A DNA stretch of 64,000 nt from CAVQWH01 sp963717595 (GTDB lineage Bacteria > Patescibacteriota > Saccharimonadia > Saccharimonadales > Saccharimonadaceae), in contig CAVQWH010000001.1 in the NCBI GenBank assembly GCA_963717595.1, forward strand, positions 1 to 64,000, in the 5' to 3' direction. A model generated the notes under the pieces. That model did no database searches and was not told the DNA's origin. It was given only the letters and a program-made list of their open reading frames with translations. The position numbers were made by a program, and so were the translations under genes. This document shows, piece after piece, positions 14,765 to 22,835 of this stretch (its first letter is position 1; each line of letters starts with the position of its first letter).

Positions 14765-17700
14765 ATGAGTGATTTTGCACGGCGCTACAAAAATCTGAAC
14801 ACGTCTCAGCGTCAGGCGGTGGACGCAATCGAAGGCCCTGTTATGGTGGTGGCAGGCCCAGGAACGGGTAAAACCGAGCTACTTAGCTTGCGCGTTGCAA
14901 ACATATTACAAAAAACCGACACTCTGGCAGAAAACATCCTTTGCCTTACATTTACCGAATCGGGCGCCGACGCCATGCGCCAGCGGCTTACCGGCTTGCT
15001 TGGCCAGGATGCCTACAAAGTAACAGTTAGCACCTTTCATAGCTTCGGCAGTGAAATTATTAATTCAAACCCTGATTATTTTTATAACGGTGCGAACTTT
15101 CGCCCGGCCGATGAGCTTAGTAGTTACGAGGTGCTAGAAGATATTTTTAAAAAACTTCCTCATGACAATCCGCTGTCTAGTAAGCTAAACGACGAATTCA
15201 CCCAGTTAAGAAACGTCCAAAACACTATAAACGACTTAAAAAACAGCGGTCTAACGCCAGATGAACTGCAGCGCATATTGATAAATAATGAAGATTTTAT
15301 CGAATATGCCGAGCCGCTTTTGCAGCCAGTATTTGAAGACAGAATCGGCAAGCAAACAGCCGGTAAGCTAGCTACGGCTTTAAAGGGTTTGCAGCGCTTT
15401 AGAACAGAGCCAATCACAATTCCCAATATTGTGCCTTTGAGCACGATTTGCATTGAGCAGCTAGCTCACGCGCTTGACCAAGCCAGCGGTACGACCAAGC
15501 CAATTACAGCCTGGCGCGAACAGTGGCTAGAAAAAGATGGAAAAGGCAAAGTTGTTTTAAAAGCTAAAAAACAAGCGCAAAAACTTAAGGCCGCCAGCAT
15601 AATTTATGCAGACTACTTAGCCAACATGACCGACCGAGCACTTTACGATTACAACGATATGATACTGCGCGTAGTGCATGCTCTAGAAGTGTTTGACGAG
15701 CTTCGCTTCAATCTGCAAGAAAAATACCAATACATCATGGTTGACGAGTTTCAGGATACCAACGGCGCTCAGATGAGGATTTTAAATAACCTCACGCGTG
15801 GCACTCTCGACAACCAACCCAACTTAATGGTGGTAGGCGACGACGACCAAGCTATTTTCAGCTTCCAGGGAGCAGAAGTGGGCAATATATTATCGCTGCG
15901 CGAAAGATTCCCGAAATTAAAAACCATAACCCTAACCGAAAATTACCGCTCGACTAATAAAATCTTGAATGCAGCTAGAGAAGTTATTACCCTAGGCGAA
16001 GACAGGCTGGAAAATAAAATCACTTCCATTAATAAAAAACTAAATGCAAACCATAAAGACGCCGGCAGCAAAGTAGAGCTTTATGAACTTGAAAGCCGCC
16101 ACGATGAATATTCCTGGATAACAAGCAGCGTTGCAAAACAAATAAAGTCTGGTGAAAAACCGGAAGAAATCGCTATAATTGGCCGTTCGCACAGCGATTT
16201 ACGCGAACTTTTGCCATACCTTTCCGGCCTTAAAATTCCAGTTTACTACCAGCATAAAAACAATGTCTTAGAGCAAGAGCCGGTAGCAACTTTGGTAAAG
16301 CTCGGACGAGTCATGCAATATTTATCTAGCGGAGCGGTAGACCAACTTAATAGTGAACTGCCGGAACTTTTATCACACGCGGCTTGGCAAATAGAGCCTC
16401 GTGAGCTTTGGAGTATTAGCTTGGAAGCCCACCAGCAGCATAAGCCGTGGCTGGAAATTATGTTAGCTAGCAAAAATAAGAAGGTTAGCCAGCTGGCTAA
16501 CTGGCTAGTTGAGACTGCGTACAATATAATCGACGAGCCTTTAGACCACGCTTTGGACATTTTATTTGGAGGTACTCAGCAGAGTAAAAATGCAGTTTTT
16601 GAGTCGCCGTTAAAAGAATATTTCTTTGCTAAAAATAAGCTGGAAACCGAAACTGCCAGCTACCTACAACACCTAAGAGCTATGCGCTACCTGCGCCACA
16701 AATTAGCCGAATACAGGCCAGATACCGTTTTGAAGCTAAAGGATTTTATAAATTATATAGACTTGCATCAGCAAGCTAAATTACCGCTAGCACTAGAAGG
16801 TGAATCTCTCAAAGGCGAGGGGCTAGTCCACGTAATGACTGCGCACAAAGCAAAAGGACTAGAATTTAACAACGTATTTATTATCAACGCTACCGAAAAT
16901 ACATGGGGAAGTAAAAGCCGCCGCCGACCTATGCGACTGAGCTACCCCAAAAACCTACCAATCGCGCCAGCAGGCGACAGTTACGACGAAAGGCTAAGGC
17001 TTTTCTTTGTCGCCATGACCAGGGCAAGAAACCAGCTGTTTATGAGCTATGCTAAGTCTGACTTTGCAGGTAAGGCTACGCTAAAAAGTGAGTTTTTAGT
17101 AAACGACAATCTGCCTTCAAAAGAAATAGGCGAGCAGGCCAAAGAAGTGCTTCCTGACACTAACCAACAGTCTATTTTTTCATCAGCTAACGCTAGTCTT
17201 AATTTAAAAGAGCTTTTAGCGAAGCCTTTGGCTCGGTATAAGCTAAGCGCTAGCCACCTGAACCACTTCATCGACATAACTGAAAACGGCCCGGAAGATT
17301 TCTTTTTTAAAGATTTGCTGCATTTTCCTCAAGCCACCAGCGATCAAGCAGCATTTGGCTCGGCAATCCACCAAACATTGCAGCGAGCCCACGCCCAACT
17401 TAGTTCTACCGGCAACAAGCGGCCACTTGAAGATGTTTTGCATAGCTTTGAACAAGAGCTAAAAAAACAGCCTATTAGCAGCCACTCATATCAGCATCTT
17501 TTGCAAAAAGGTAGCGACATTTTGCCTTTGTTTTTAGAGCAATATTATGACGATTTTTCGGCCGACCAAGTAGCTGAGAGAGATTTTTACGGGCAAGATG
17601 TTGTGCTAGGCAAAGCTCGCTTAACTGGAATAGTAGACGTAATGAATATAGACCGGCAAGCTAAGGCTATCACTGTAATTGACTACAAGACTGGCAAACC

Positions 17701-18043
17701 TGCCGACAAATGGCAGGGAAAAACAGAATACGAAAAAATTAAGCTTCACAAATATAAACAGCAGTTAATGTTTTATAAACTGCTGATTGAAAATTCGCGC
17801 GAGTGGTCTAGCTACAAAGTAGAGCAGGGAGTTTTGCAATTCATAGAACCGGAAGCCGATGGTAAAAAAATTCCTAAATTGGAGCTCGGTTTTGAAGAGA
17901 GTGAGCTAAATGAGTTTAAGAAGCTTATACTGGCAGCTTGGCAAAATATCCAATCGCTTAAGTTTCCTGAAATTAGTAGCTACCCTAAAACCTACAAAGG
18001 CATTTTAGAGTTTGAAAAAGATTTGATTAATAGCCTTGATTAA
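14765..18043 (+). CDS. UvrD/PcrA-type helicase with C-terminal RecB-like nuclease domain
   Basis: A 1092-residue superfamily 1A helicase. Motif I AGPGTGKTE is near residue 30, with LTFTESGADAMRQR (Ia), VDEFQDTN (II) near 322, VVGDDDQAIFSFQGA (III) near 352, LTENYRS (IV) and VMTAHKAKGLEF and FVAMTRARNQLF (V-VI) near 690-760. The C-terminal third ends with VIDYKTGKP near residue 980, the catalytic D-x-K of the PD-(D/E)XK RecB family. It resembles an AddA/AddB-like or PcrA-nuclease fusion used in double-strand break repair. A TATAAT box (14751-14756) ends 8 bases before the ATG, inside the divergent gene. Confidence 0.9.
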   Translation: MSDFARRYKNLNTSQRQAVDAIEGPVMVVAGPGTGKTELLSLRVANILQKTDTLAENILCLTFTESGADAMRQRLTGLLGQDAYKVTVSTFHSFGSEIINSNPDYFYNGANFRPADELSSYEVLEDIFKKLPHDNPLSSKLNDEFTQLRNVQNTINDLKNSGLTPDELQRILINNEDFIEYAEPLLQPVFEDRIGKQTAGKLATALKGLQRFRTEPITIPNIVPLSTICIEQLAHALDQASGTTKPITAWREQWLEKDGKGKVVLKAKKQAQKLKAASIIYADYLANMTDRALYDYNDMILRVVHALEVFDELRFNLQEKYQYIMVDEFQDTNGAQMRILNNLTRGTLDNQPNLMVVGDDDQAIFSFQGAEVGNILSLRERFPKLKTITLTENYRSTNKILNAAREVITLGEDRLENKITSINKKLNANHKDAGSKVELYELESRHDEYSWITSSVAKQIKSGEKPEEIAIIGRSHSDLRELLPYLSGLKIPVYYQHKNNVLEQEPVATLVKLGRVMQYLSSGAVDQLNSELPELLSHAAWQIEPRELWSISLEAHQQHKPWLEIMLASKNKKVSQLANWLVETAYNIIDEPLDHALDILFGGTQQSKNAVFESPLKEYFFAKNKLETETASYLQHLRAMRYLRHKLAEYRPDTVLKLKDFINYIDLHQQAKLPLALEGESLKGEGLVHVMTAHKAKGLEFNNVFIINATENTWGSKSRRRPMRLSYPKNLPIAPAGDSYDERLRLFFVAMTRARNQLFMSYAKSDFAGKATLKSEFLVNDNLPSKEIGEQAKEVLPDTNQQSIFSSANASLNLKELLAKPLARYKLSASHLNHFIDITENGPEDFFFKDLLHFPQATSDQAAFGSAIHQTLQRAHAQLSSTGNKRPLEDVLHSFEQELKKQPISSHSYQHLLQKGSDILPLFLEQYYDDFSADQVAERDFYGQDVVLGKARLTGIVDVMNIDRQAKAITVIDYKTGKPADKWQGKTEYEKIKLHKYKQQLMFYKLLIENSREWSSYKVEQGVLQFIEPEADGKKIPKLELGFEESELNEFKKLILAAWQNIQSLKFPEISSYPKTYKGILEFEKDLINSLD

Positions 18044-18112
18044 TAGAGTTAAAGTTGGTAATATTGTTGACACACTAACGTCGTTGTTGAGACAAATGTG
18101 TATATCCCACCT

Positions 18113-18182
18113 TCCGGTGTAGTTCAACGGGAGAGCGTCCGTGCACTAGCGGAAAATGCGGGTTCGAATCCCGTCACCGGAG
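18113..18182 (+). tRNA. tRNA-like sequence without CCA, unusual anticodon loop
   Basis: Acceptor stem TCCGGTG/CACCGGA, D-stem GTTC/GAGC and T-arm GCGGG-TTCGAAT-CCCGT are all good. Between the D-stem and the T-stem there are only 21 bases instead of 22-23. The anticodon stem closes as TCCG/CGGA around TGCACTAG (8 bases, or 6 if a T-G pair is counted). No standard 7-base loop can be drawn. If T is position 33 the anticodon would be GCA (Cys), but the discriminator G is wrong for Cys. No CCA is encoded, unlike the other tRNAs here. The isotype is left open. Confidence 0.6.
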
Positions 18183-18187
18183 TGGGG

Positions 18188-18261
18188 CGGCCTGTAGCTC
18201 AGCCTGGTTAGAGCGGCGGTTTTTAAGCCGTGCGGCGCGGGTTCAAATCCCGTCGGGCCGA
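18188..18261 (+). tRNA. Second tRNA-like sequence without CCA, unusual anticodon loop
   Basis: Acceptor CGGCCTG/CGGGCCG, D-arm GCTC/GAGC, T-arm GCGGG-TTCAAAT-CCCGT. The anticodon stem pairs as GCGG/CCGT around TTTTTAAG, again 8 (or 6) bases. The T-run fits a Lys TTT anticodon with an extra base on the 3' side of the loop, or TTA if the loop is read as 6. Five bases separate it from the first tRNA-like unit; no CCA is encoded. Confidence 0.6.
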
Positions 18262-18635
18262 TTAAGGCGATAACTGCCTCAGAATTCTTTGGGAGGACGA
18301 GAAGCAGGATAAATGGGTGAGATCGCAGTGGACTTCGGGAAGTTACACGAAGACCATGAAGACCGGTTTCTTTAACCTACTACCTTCGCCTTGCCTTCGT
18401 CATTGTCTGGTTACCACCACAAAACCGTGACGAATGCGAGGGCAAAACTTCGCGATAGGAATCTTCGGGGTTTGAAGATCTACGAAGAAACCTGATTGCT
18501 TTAGATGCGGGCGTGATTCCTCCGGTGGATAATCGTCAACATCTAATCAGTCATATGTCGCGTTGATCCGCTCTGCGGTCCAGGACGGCCTCCCCCCGGC
18601 CTCGTTCTGGCACCGCAGGGCGGTATTTCTTTTAA
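18262..18635 (+). ncRNA. Structured non-coding RNA candidate behind two tRNA-like units
   Basis: No convincing reading frame exists, but complementary segments nest well. GGTTTCTT (18365-18372) pairs with AAGAAACC (18485-18492). TTCGTCA (18396-18402) pairs with TGACGAA (18428-18434) and encloses GGTT/AACC. ATCTTC/GAAGAT form a hairpin (18461-18479). CTGA and TTAGATG (18501-18507) pair with CATCTAA (18540-18546) and TCAG. A long hairpin with a T-rich end follows. I find none of the conserved cores of RNase P RNA, SRP RNA or tmRNA. The region between helicase and dus is therefore best described as an RNA gene of unknown class. Confidence 0.5.
18573..18630 (+). terminator. Long terminator-like hairpin before dus
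   Basis: CTGCGGT-CCAG-GGCC pairs with GGCC-CTGG-ACCGCAG and is followed by GTATTTCTTTT. Confidence 0.65.
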
Positions 18636-18657
18636 ACTGATATTATAAAATGTGATA

Positions 18658-19605
18658 ATGAAAACTTTTTGGAATAAATTAGCTAAACCATTCTTTGTGT
18701 TAGCACCGATGGATGGTGCAACCGACACGGTTTTTCGACGCGTAGTTGCTCAGTCTGCGCCGGCAGATGTTTACTTCACGGAATTTACAAACGCCACCAG
18801 CTTTTGCAGCCCTAAAGGTAAAATGAGTACCGCCGGCCGCCTAGCTTTTTTACCTGAAGAACAACCCATCGTAGCCCAAATTTGGGGAACTGAGCCCGAA
18901 GATTTCATGGTTATGAGCAAGGCCCTAGCCAAACAGGGCTTTGCAGGAATTGACATAAACATGGGTTGTCCAGAACGAAGAATTGTAAAAACAGGTGCAT
19001 GCTCAGCACTTATTGAAAATCCATCTTTAGCTGCAGAATTAATAGAAGCCGCTAAGGCTGGTGGTTTACCAGTTAGTGTTAAAACAAGACTTGGTTTTAA
19101 GGCTCAAAAAACAGAAGAGTGGGCGAGTTTCTTGCTTGAGCAAGACATAGCTGCACTTAGCATACACGCCCGTACCCAAAAAGAAATGAGTAAAGTTCCG
19201 GCTCGTTGGGAAGAAGTTGCAAAGGTAGTAAAGCTACGTGACGAAATAGCGCCAAACACACTAGTAATTGGCAATGGCGACGTAAAAGATAGAAACCATG
19301 GCGAAGAACTTGCTAAAAAATATGGCGTTGATGGCGTGATGATCGGGCGCGGAATATTTCAAAATCCCTTCGCTTTAGAGCAGATTCCTAAAGAACATAG
19401 CCGAGAAGAGCTACTTGGTTTACTAAGACTACACTTAGATCTTTTCGATAAAGAAAATAAAAAAGCCCCACGAAAATTCGCGCCGCTAAAACGATTCTTT
19501 AAAATATACGTACGTGAATTTAGTGGAGCCAGTGAGCTAAGAAACGAGTTGATGCAAACTAACAACACAGAGGAAGTTCGTAGGCTGATAAAAAGATTTA
19601 GCTAA
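18658..19605 (+). CDS. dus: tRNA-dihydrouridine synthase
   Basis: A 315-residue FMN-dependent enzyme that reduces uridine in tRNA D-loops. It shows the LAPMDGATD N-terminus, NMGCP with the conserved cysteine and the following G-A-C-S-A-L, VKTRLGF, LSIHARTQ, and the NGDVKD and GVMIGRG flavin-phosphate motifs. I prefer ATG at 18658 over GTG at 18652: a TATAAA box (18644-18649) ends 8 bases before it, giving a leaderless mRNA. Its last four bases overlap the convergent gre-like gene. Confidence 0.9.
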   Translation: MKTFWNKLAKPFFVLAPMDGATDTVFRRVVAQSAPADVYFTEFTNATSFCSPKGKMSTAGRLAFLPEEQPIVAQIWGTEPEDFMVMSKALAKQGFAGIDINMGCPERRIVKTGACSALIENPSLAAELIEAAKAGGLPVSVKTRLGFKAQKTEEWASFLLEQDIAALSIHARTQKEMSKVPARWEEVAKVVKLRDEIAPNTLVIGNGDVKDRNHGEELAKKYGVDGVMIGRGIFQNPFALEQIPKEHSREELLGLLRLHLDLFDKENKKAPRKFAPLKRFFKIYVREFSGASELRNELMQTNNTEEVRRLIKRFS

Positions 19606-19961
19606 AGAGTTTTTACTTCAATAATCTTTAATGGCCGACGTTTTGCGACAACAAATTCCAAACCCTCATCCTCAGTAGTTTTGCCTATAACTGCTCTAGC
19701 AAGCGGTAAGCCTACGTGTGCTAAACTGCAACCTTCAGGTAAACGAGCGCGTACACCCGAAGGTAATTCTCCAGGGTTACGTTCATTTTGCGTTATAAGG
19801 AATTGAGAGACTTTGCCAGTATCAAGTAATTCAATGGTTACTAAACTACCAACTCCAGCTCGCTCTAGTTCAGCTGCTTCTTGTTCGCCGCTCCCTGAGG
19901 GAGTATCGCCAACATTGTCAAAGCCGTGTTTAGCGTCTCGCTCATTAATCTTAGGTGGCAT
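19602..19961 (-). CDS. Stand-alone GreA/GreB C-terminal domain protein
   Basis: A 119-residue protein whose second half matches the GreA/GreB C-terminal FKBP-like domain (VGSLVTIELLDTG, then SLAHVGLPLARAVIGK and a final PLKIIEV). The N-terminal coiled coil that reaches into the RNA polymerase channel is absent. It may bind polymerase without cleaving backtracked RNA, as Rnk or TraN-like factors do. An AGGAGG Shine-Dalgarno 8 bases upstream selects ATG 19961 over an upstream in-frame codon at 19994. Confidence 0.72.
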   Translation of the reverse strand: MPPKINERDAKHGFDNVGDTPSGSGEQEAAELERAGVGSLVTIELLDTGKVSQFLITQNERNPGELPSGVRARLPEGCSLAHVGLPLARAVIGKTTEDEGLEFVVAKRRPLKIIEVKTL

Positions 19962-20047
19962 AGTCTTTAACCTCCTATAAACTAGTTTATACACAACATA
20001 TAGGCATGTCTATAGCGAAAGAGCGCTATATATGTGGGACTAAAAGT

Positions 20048-20476
20048 TTAATGACGACGATGTCGCCTTCGTATGTTAGCAACCTGCAGCCTGGTAGCGG
20101 TACGATCAACTAACCGTTGGGCATGCTCCAAACTCACTTGATCTTTCGCTTCGGCTCGAGCTTTCAGGGCGCGTTGGTGAGCCGCTTCAGCTTCAGCATG
20201 GTCGATATCCACTTCATGGTCGGCCTCGTCAACAAGCACCTTTAAAGTATCTCCGGCGACTTCTATAACACCGCCATTAGTGGCAAAGAATTCTCGCTGA
20301 GAATCAGGATCACGAGGTTTACGCCTAATTGCAATGACGCCAGTAGTAGCCACGCTAATTAAAGGCATGTGTCCGGGCAATACGCCAATTTCGCCCTCAA
20401 TAGTAGGCAAGGTTACCTCGTAAACCTCGTCATCAAACTTTGTTCCCGAAAGGGTGATTAGCTGCAAGTGAATCAC
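20048..20476 (-). CDS. atpC: F1Fo ATP synthase epsilon subunit
   Basis: A 142-residue epsilon subunit. The N-terminal beta-sandwich contains TIEGEIGVLPGHMPL and a NGGVIEV segment, and an alanine-rich helical hairpin follows. It rotates with gamma and can inhibit hydrolysis. Starts with GTG and is the last gene of the atp operon, six bases after atpD. Confidence 0.93.
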   Translation of the reverse strand: MIHLQLITLSGTKFDDEVYEVTLPTIEGEIGVLPGHMPLISVATTGVIAIRRKPRDPDSQREFFATNGGVIEVAGDTLKVLVDEADHEVDIDHAEAEAAHQRALKARAEAKDQVSLEHAQRLVDRTATRLQVANIRRRHRRH

Positions 20477-20481
20477 AAACT

Positions 20482-21912
20482 TTAAGCCTTCTTACTACTT
20501 TTAGATTCTGTTTCTTTCTTTTCTGATTTGGCTTCTTTGATACTGCCTTTCATATAGAAATCTTGCTCGTTTTTATCATCATGCTTGCCATCTAAAATTT
20601 CTCTACAGCCAGCAATAGTGTCGGCCAGTTTTACATATTTACCACTTAGGCCGGTGAATTGTTCGGCTACGAAAAACGGCTGGGTCAAGAAGCGCTGAAT
20701 CTTACGCGCACGGGCTACAGTAAGTTTATCTTCTTCGGATAGCTCCTCCATACCTAGAATAGAAATAATATCCTGCAAATCTTTATACCGCTGCAAAGTA
20801 GCCTGAATATCACGGGCGACTTTGTAGTGATCTTCGCCAACGATTTCAGGGTCTAAAATGGTAGAACTGGAATCAAGCGGGTCAATCGCAGGGTAAAGGC
20901 CTAACTCCGTTAAGTCACGGCTAAGCACAATCGTGCTATCAAGGTGGGCGAAAGTTGTAGCCGGAGCCGGGTCGGTCAAGTCATCAGCTGGCACGTAAAC
21001 GGCTTGTACTGAGGTAATAGAGCCTTCCTTGGTGGAAGTAATACGTTCTTGCAAAGCGCCCATTTCTTGTTGCAAGTTTGGCTGGTAACCCACGGCGCTA
21101 GGTAGACGGCCAAGTAAAGCCGAAACTTCTGCACCAGCCTGAGTGAAGCGGAAAATATTATCGATAAACAGCAACACGTCTTTACCTTTGTCACGGAAAC
21201 CTTCGGCGATAGTCAAACCGCTCAGACCAACACGTAAACGTGCTCCAGGCGGTTCATTCATTTGGCCAAACACCAGGGAAGTGTTTTTAAGCACATCGGC
21301 TTCTTTCATTTCATCGTAAAGGTCGTTGCCTTCACGAGTACGTTCACCAACACCGGCAAACACAGAATATCCGCTATGAAATTTTGCAATGTTGTTAATA
21401 AGCTCCTGAATGAGCACTGTCTTGCCAACGCCAGCGCCACCGAAAAGCCCGACCTTACCTCCGCGCGTAACCGGCGCGATCAAGTCAATAACTTTGATGC
21501 CAGTTTCTAAAATTTCTACTTGGGATGATTGGTCAACTAGTGGAGGAGGTGTGCGATGAATCGGCGCCTTTTCTTTAAAGTCACCAGCTTTTTTATCAAT
21601 CGGCTGACCAGCTACATTAAACATTCTGCCTAAAGTAGCATCGCCAACAGGCACGCTAATCGGTGCACCGGTATCTATAACTTTTGCGCCGCGCTCTAAG
21701 CCGTCCGTGGAACCAAGCGCAACAGCCCGCACGGAAGATTCGCTCAAGTGCAGAGCAACTTCTAAAACCAGCTTGTCACCATCTAATTCTACTTCTAGGG
21801 CGTTATAAATTTCCGGTAATTCATCGCTCGAAAATTCAACATCGACAACCACGCCAACAATCTGGCTGATGGTCCCTGTGTTAAGTTTAGTTTTACTGTT
21901 TGCTGTCGCCAT
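20482..21912 (-). CDS. atpD: F1Fo ATP synthase beta subunit
   Basis: A 476-residue catalytic subunit. The P-loop GGAGVGKTV is near residue 158, followed by GERTREGNDLY, LFIDNIFRFTQAG and the DELSEED-type catch loop (here MEELSEEDK). The C-terminus has an extra lysine/glutamate-rich tail of about 25 residues. Upstream atpG ends 50 bases before it. Confidence 0.97.
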   Translation of the reverse strand: MATANSKTKLNTGTISQIVGVVVDVEFSSDELPEIYNALEVELDGDKLVLEVALHLSESSVRAVALGSTDGLERGAKVIDTGAPISVPVGDATLGRMFNVAGQPIDKKAGDFKEKAPIHRTPPPLVDQSSQVEILETGIKVIDLIAPVTRGGKVGLFGGAGVGKTVLIQELINNIAKFHSGYSVFAGVGERTREGNDLYDEMKEADVLKNTSLVFGQMNEPPGARLRVGLSGLTIAEGFRDKGKDVLLFIDNIFRFTQAGAEVSALLGRLPSAVGYQPNLQQEMGALQERITSTKEGSITSVQAVYVPADDLTDPAPATTFAHLDSTIVLSRDLTELGLYPAIDPLDSSSTILDPEIVGEDHYKVARDIQATLQRYKDLQDIISILGMEELSEEDKLTVARARKIQRFLTQPFFVAEQFTGLSGKYVKLADTIAGCREILDGKHDDKNEQDFYMKGSIKEAKSEKKETESKSSKKA

Positions 21913-21962
21913 TACATTCTCCTATTCATTTATCGGTCTTTTACAATAATTTTCTAAAATCA

Positions 21963-22829
21963 TTAAGCCAATGCCTCCACACCACCGGTAATCTCCGCTA
22001 GCTCTTGGGTAATAGAAGCTTGTCGAGCGGTATTATACTCAAGATTGTAGTCATCTATCAGGTCGCTGGCGTTGTCGGTAGCATTTTTCATAGCAAGCAT
22101 GCGCATAGCTTGCTCACTAGCCAAACTTTCAAGCAAAGCCTGCCAAATCTGAGACTCTATAAGTCGCGTGCCGATTTGGTGAATCACTGTCTCTACGCTA
22201 GGCTCAAAATTCATAGAAAATTCATCCTGGGGCGCTTCTTTTTCTTCAAGCTTGGCCGGAAGCAAAGCTAAGTTGCTGGCTTTTTGCGAAATAGTAGAGT
22301 TAAACACTGTATAAAAGAGTCTTACTTCATCAATTTTTTCACTTCTATATTCATCTACCAAGTAGTTCAATATCGGTCTTATGTCGTTAGCAGTAGGTTT
22401 GTCGCCAAAAGCAGGGTAGACGGCTACCAAATCTACATCTTTTAAGCGCTGTACAAATTGAGCGCCTTTGCTGCCAATGGTGATGACTTGGCTTCTAATA
22501 TGATTTTCCTTATCTTCGACAATTGATTGTGATAAAAGCTTCAAGACATTGGCATTGTATGCACCCGCCAAGCCGCTAGTACTGGTAATCACAACGTAGA
22601 GCTTAGTTTTAACTTTACGTTTTTTAAACAAAGGCTGGCGTTCAACCTCAGCTATTGTGTTTAGCCTGGCTAAAAGCTTGTAAGCCGCCTCTCGATAATC
22701 CCGTCCAGTTTCCGCCTGGGTTTGGGCATGGCGTAACTTGCTGGCGGCGACCAATTCCATAGCTTTGGTAATCTGGCGAGTACCAGTAATGGATTTAATG
22801 CGGCGCTTTAGAGTAATCATGCTTGCCAT
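21963..22829 (-). CDS. atpG: F1Fo ATP synthase gamma subunit
   Basis: A 288-residue rotor shaft subunit: N-terminal helix RIKSITGTRQITKAMELVAASKL and C-terminal helix with MKNATDNASDLIDDYNLEYNTARQASIT-type pattern (only landmarks are given). Normal length; six bases behind atpA. Confidence 0.96.
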   Translation of the reverse strand: MASMITLKRRIKSITGTRQITKAMELVAASKLRHAQTQAETGRDYREAAYKLLARLNTIAEVERQPLFKKRKVKTKLYVVITSTSGLAGAYNANVLKLLSQSIVEDKENHIRSQVITIGSKGAQFVQRLKDVDLVAVYPAFGDKPTANDIRPILNYLVDEYRSEKIDEVRLFYTVFNSTISQKASNLALLPAKLEEKEAPQDEFSMNFEPSVETVIHQIGTRLIESQIWQALLESLASEQAMRMLAMKNATDNASDLIDDYNLEYNTARQASITQELAEITGGVEALA

Positions 22830-22835
22830 TGCAAA

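Noticed and set aside
4792..18043. A Gabija system formed by the OLD-like protein and the UvrD-like helicase
   Set aside because: GajA and GajB are adjacent in one operon; here the helicase is 8 kb away, outside the element, and carries its own nuclease domain.
18113..18261. Calling the pair tRNA-Cys(GCA) and tRNA-Lys(TTT)
   Set aside because: The anticodon loops do not have seven bases and the discriminator base of the first is wrong for Cys, so an isotype would be a guess.
18262..18560. RNase P RNA, SRP RNA or tmRNA in the non-coding stretch
   Set aside because: Conserved cores such as GAGGAAAGTCC, the CCGGAAGG loop or a tag frame ending in AA-stop were looked for and not found.
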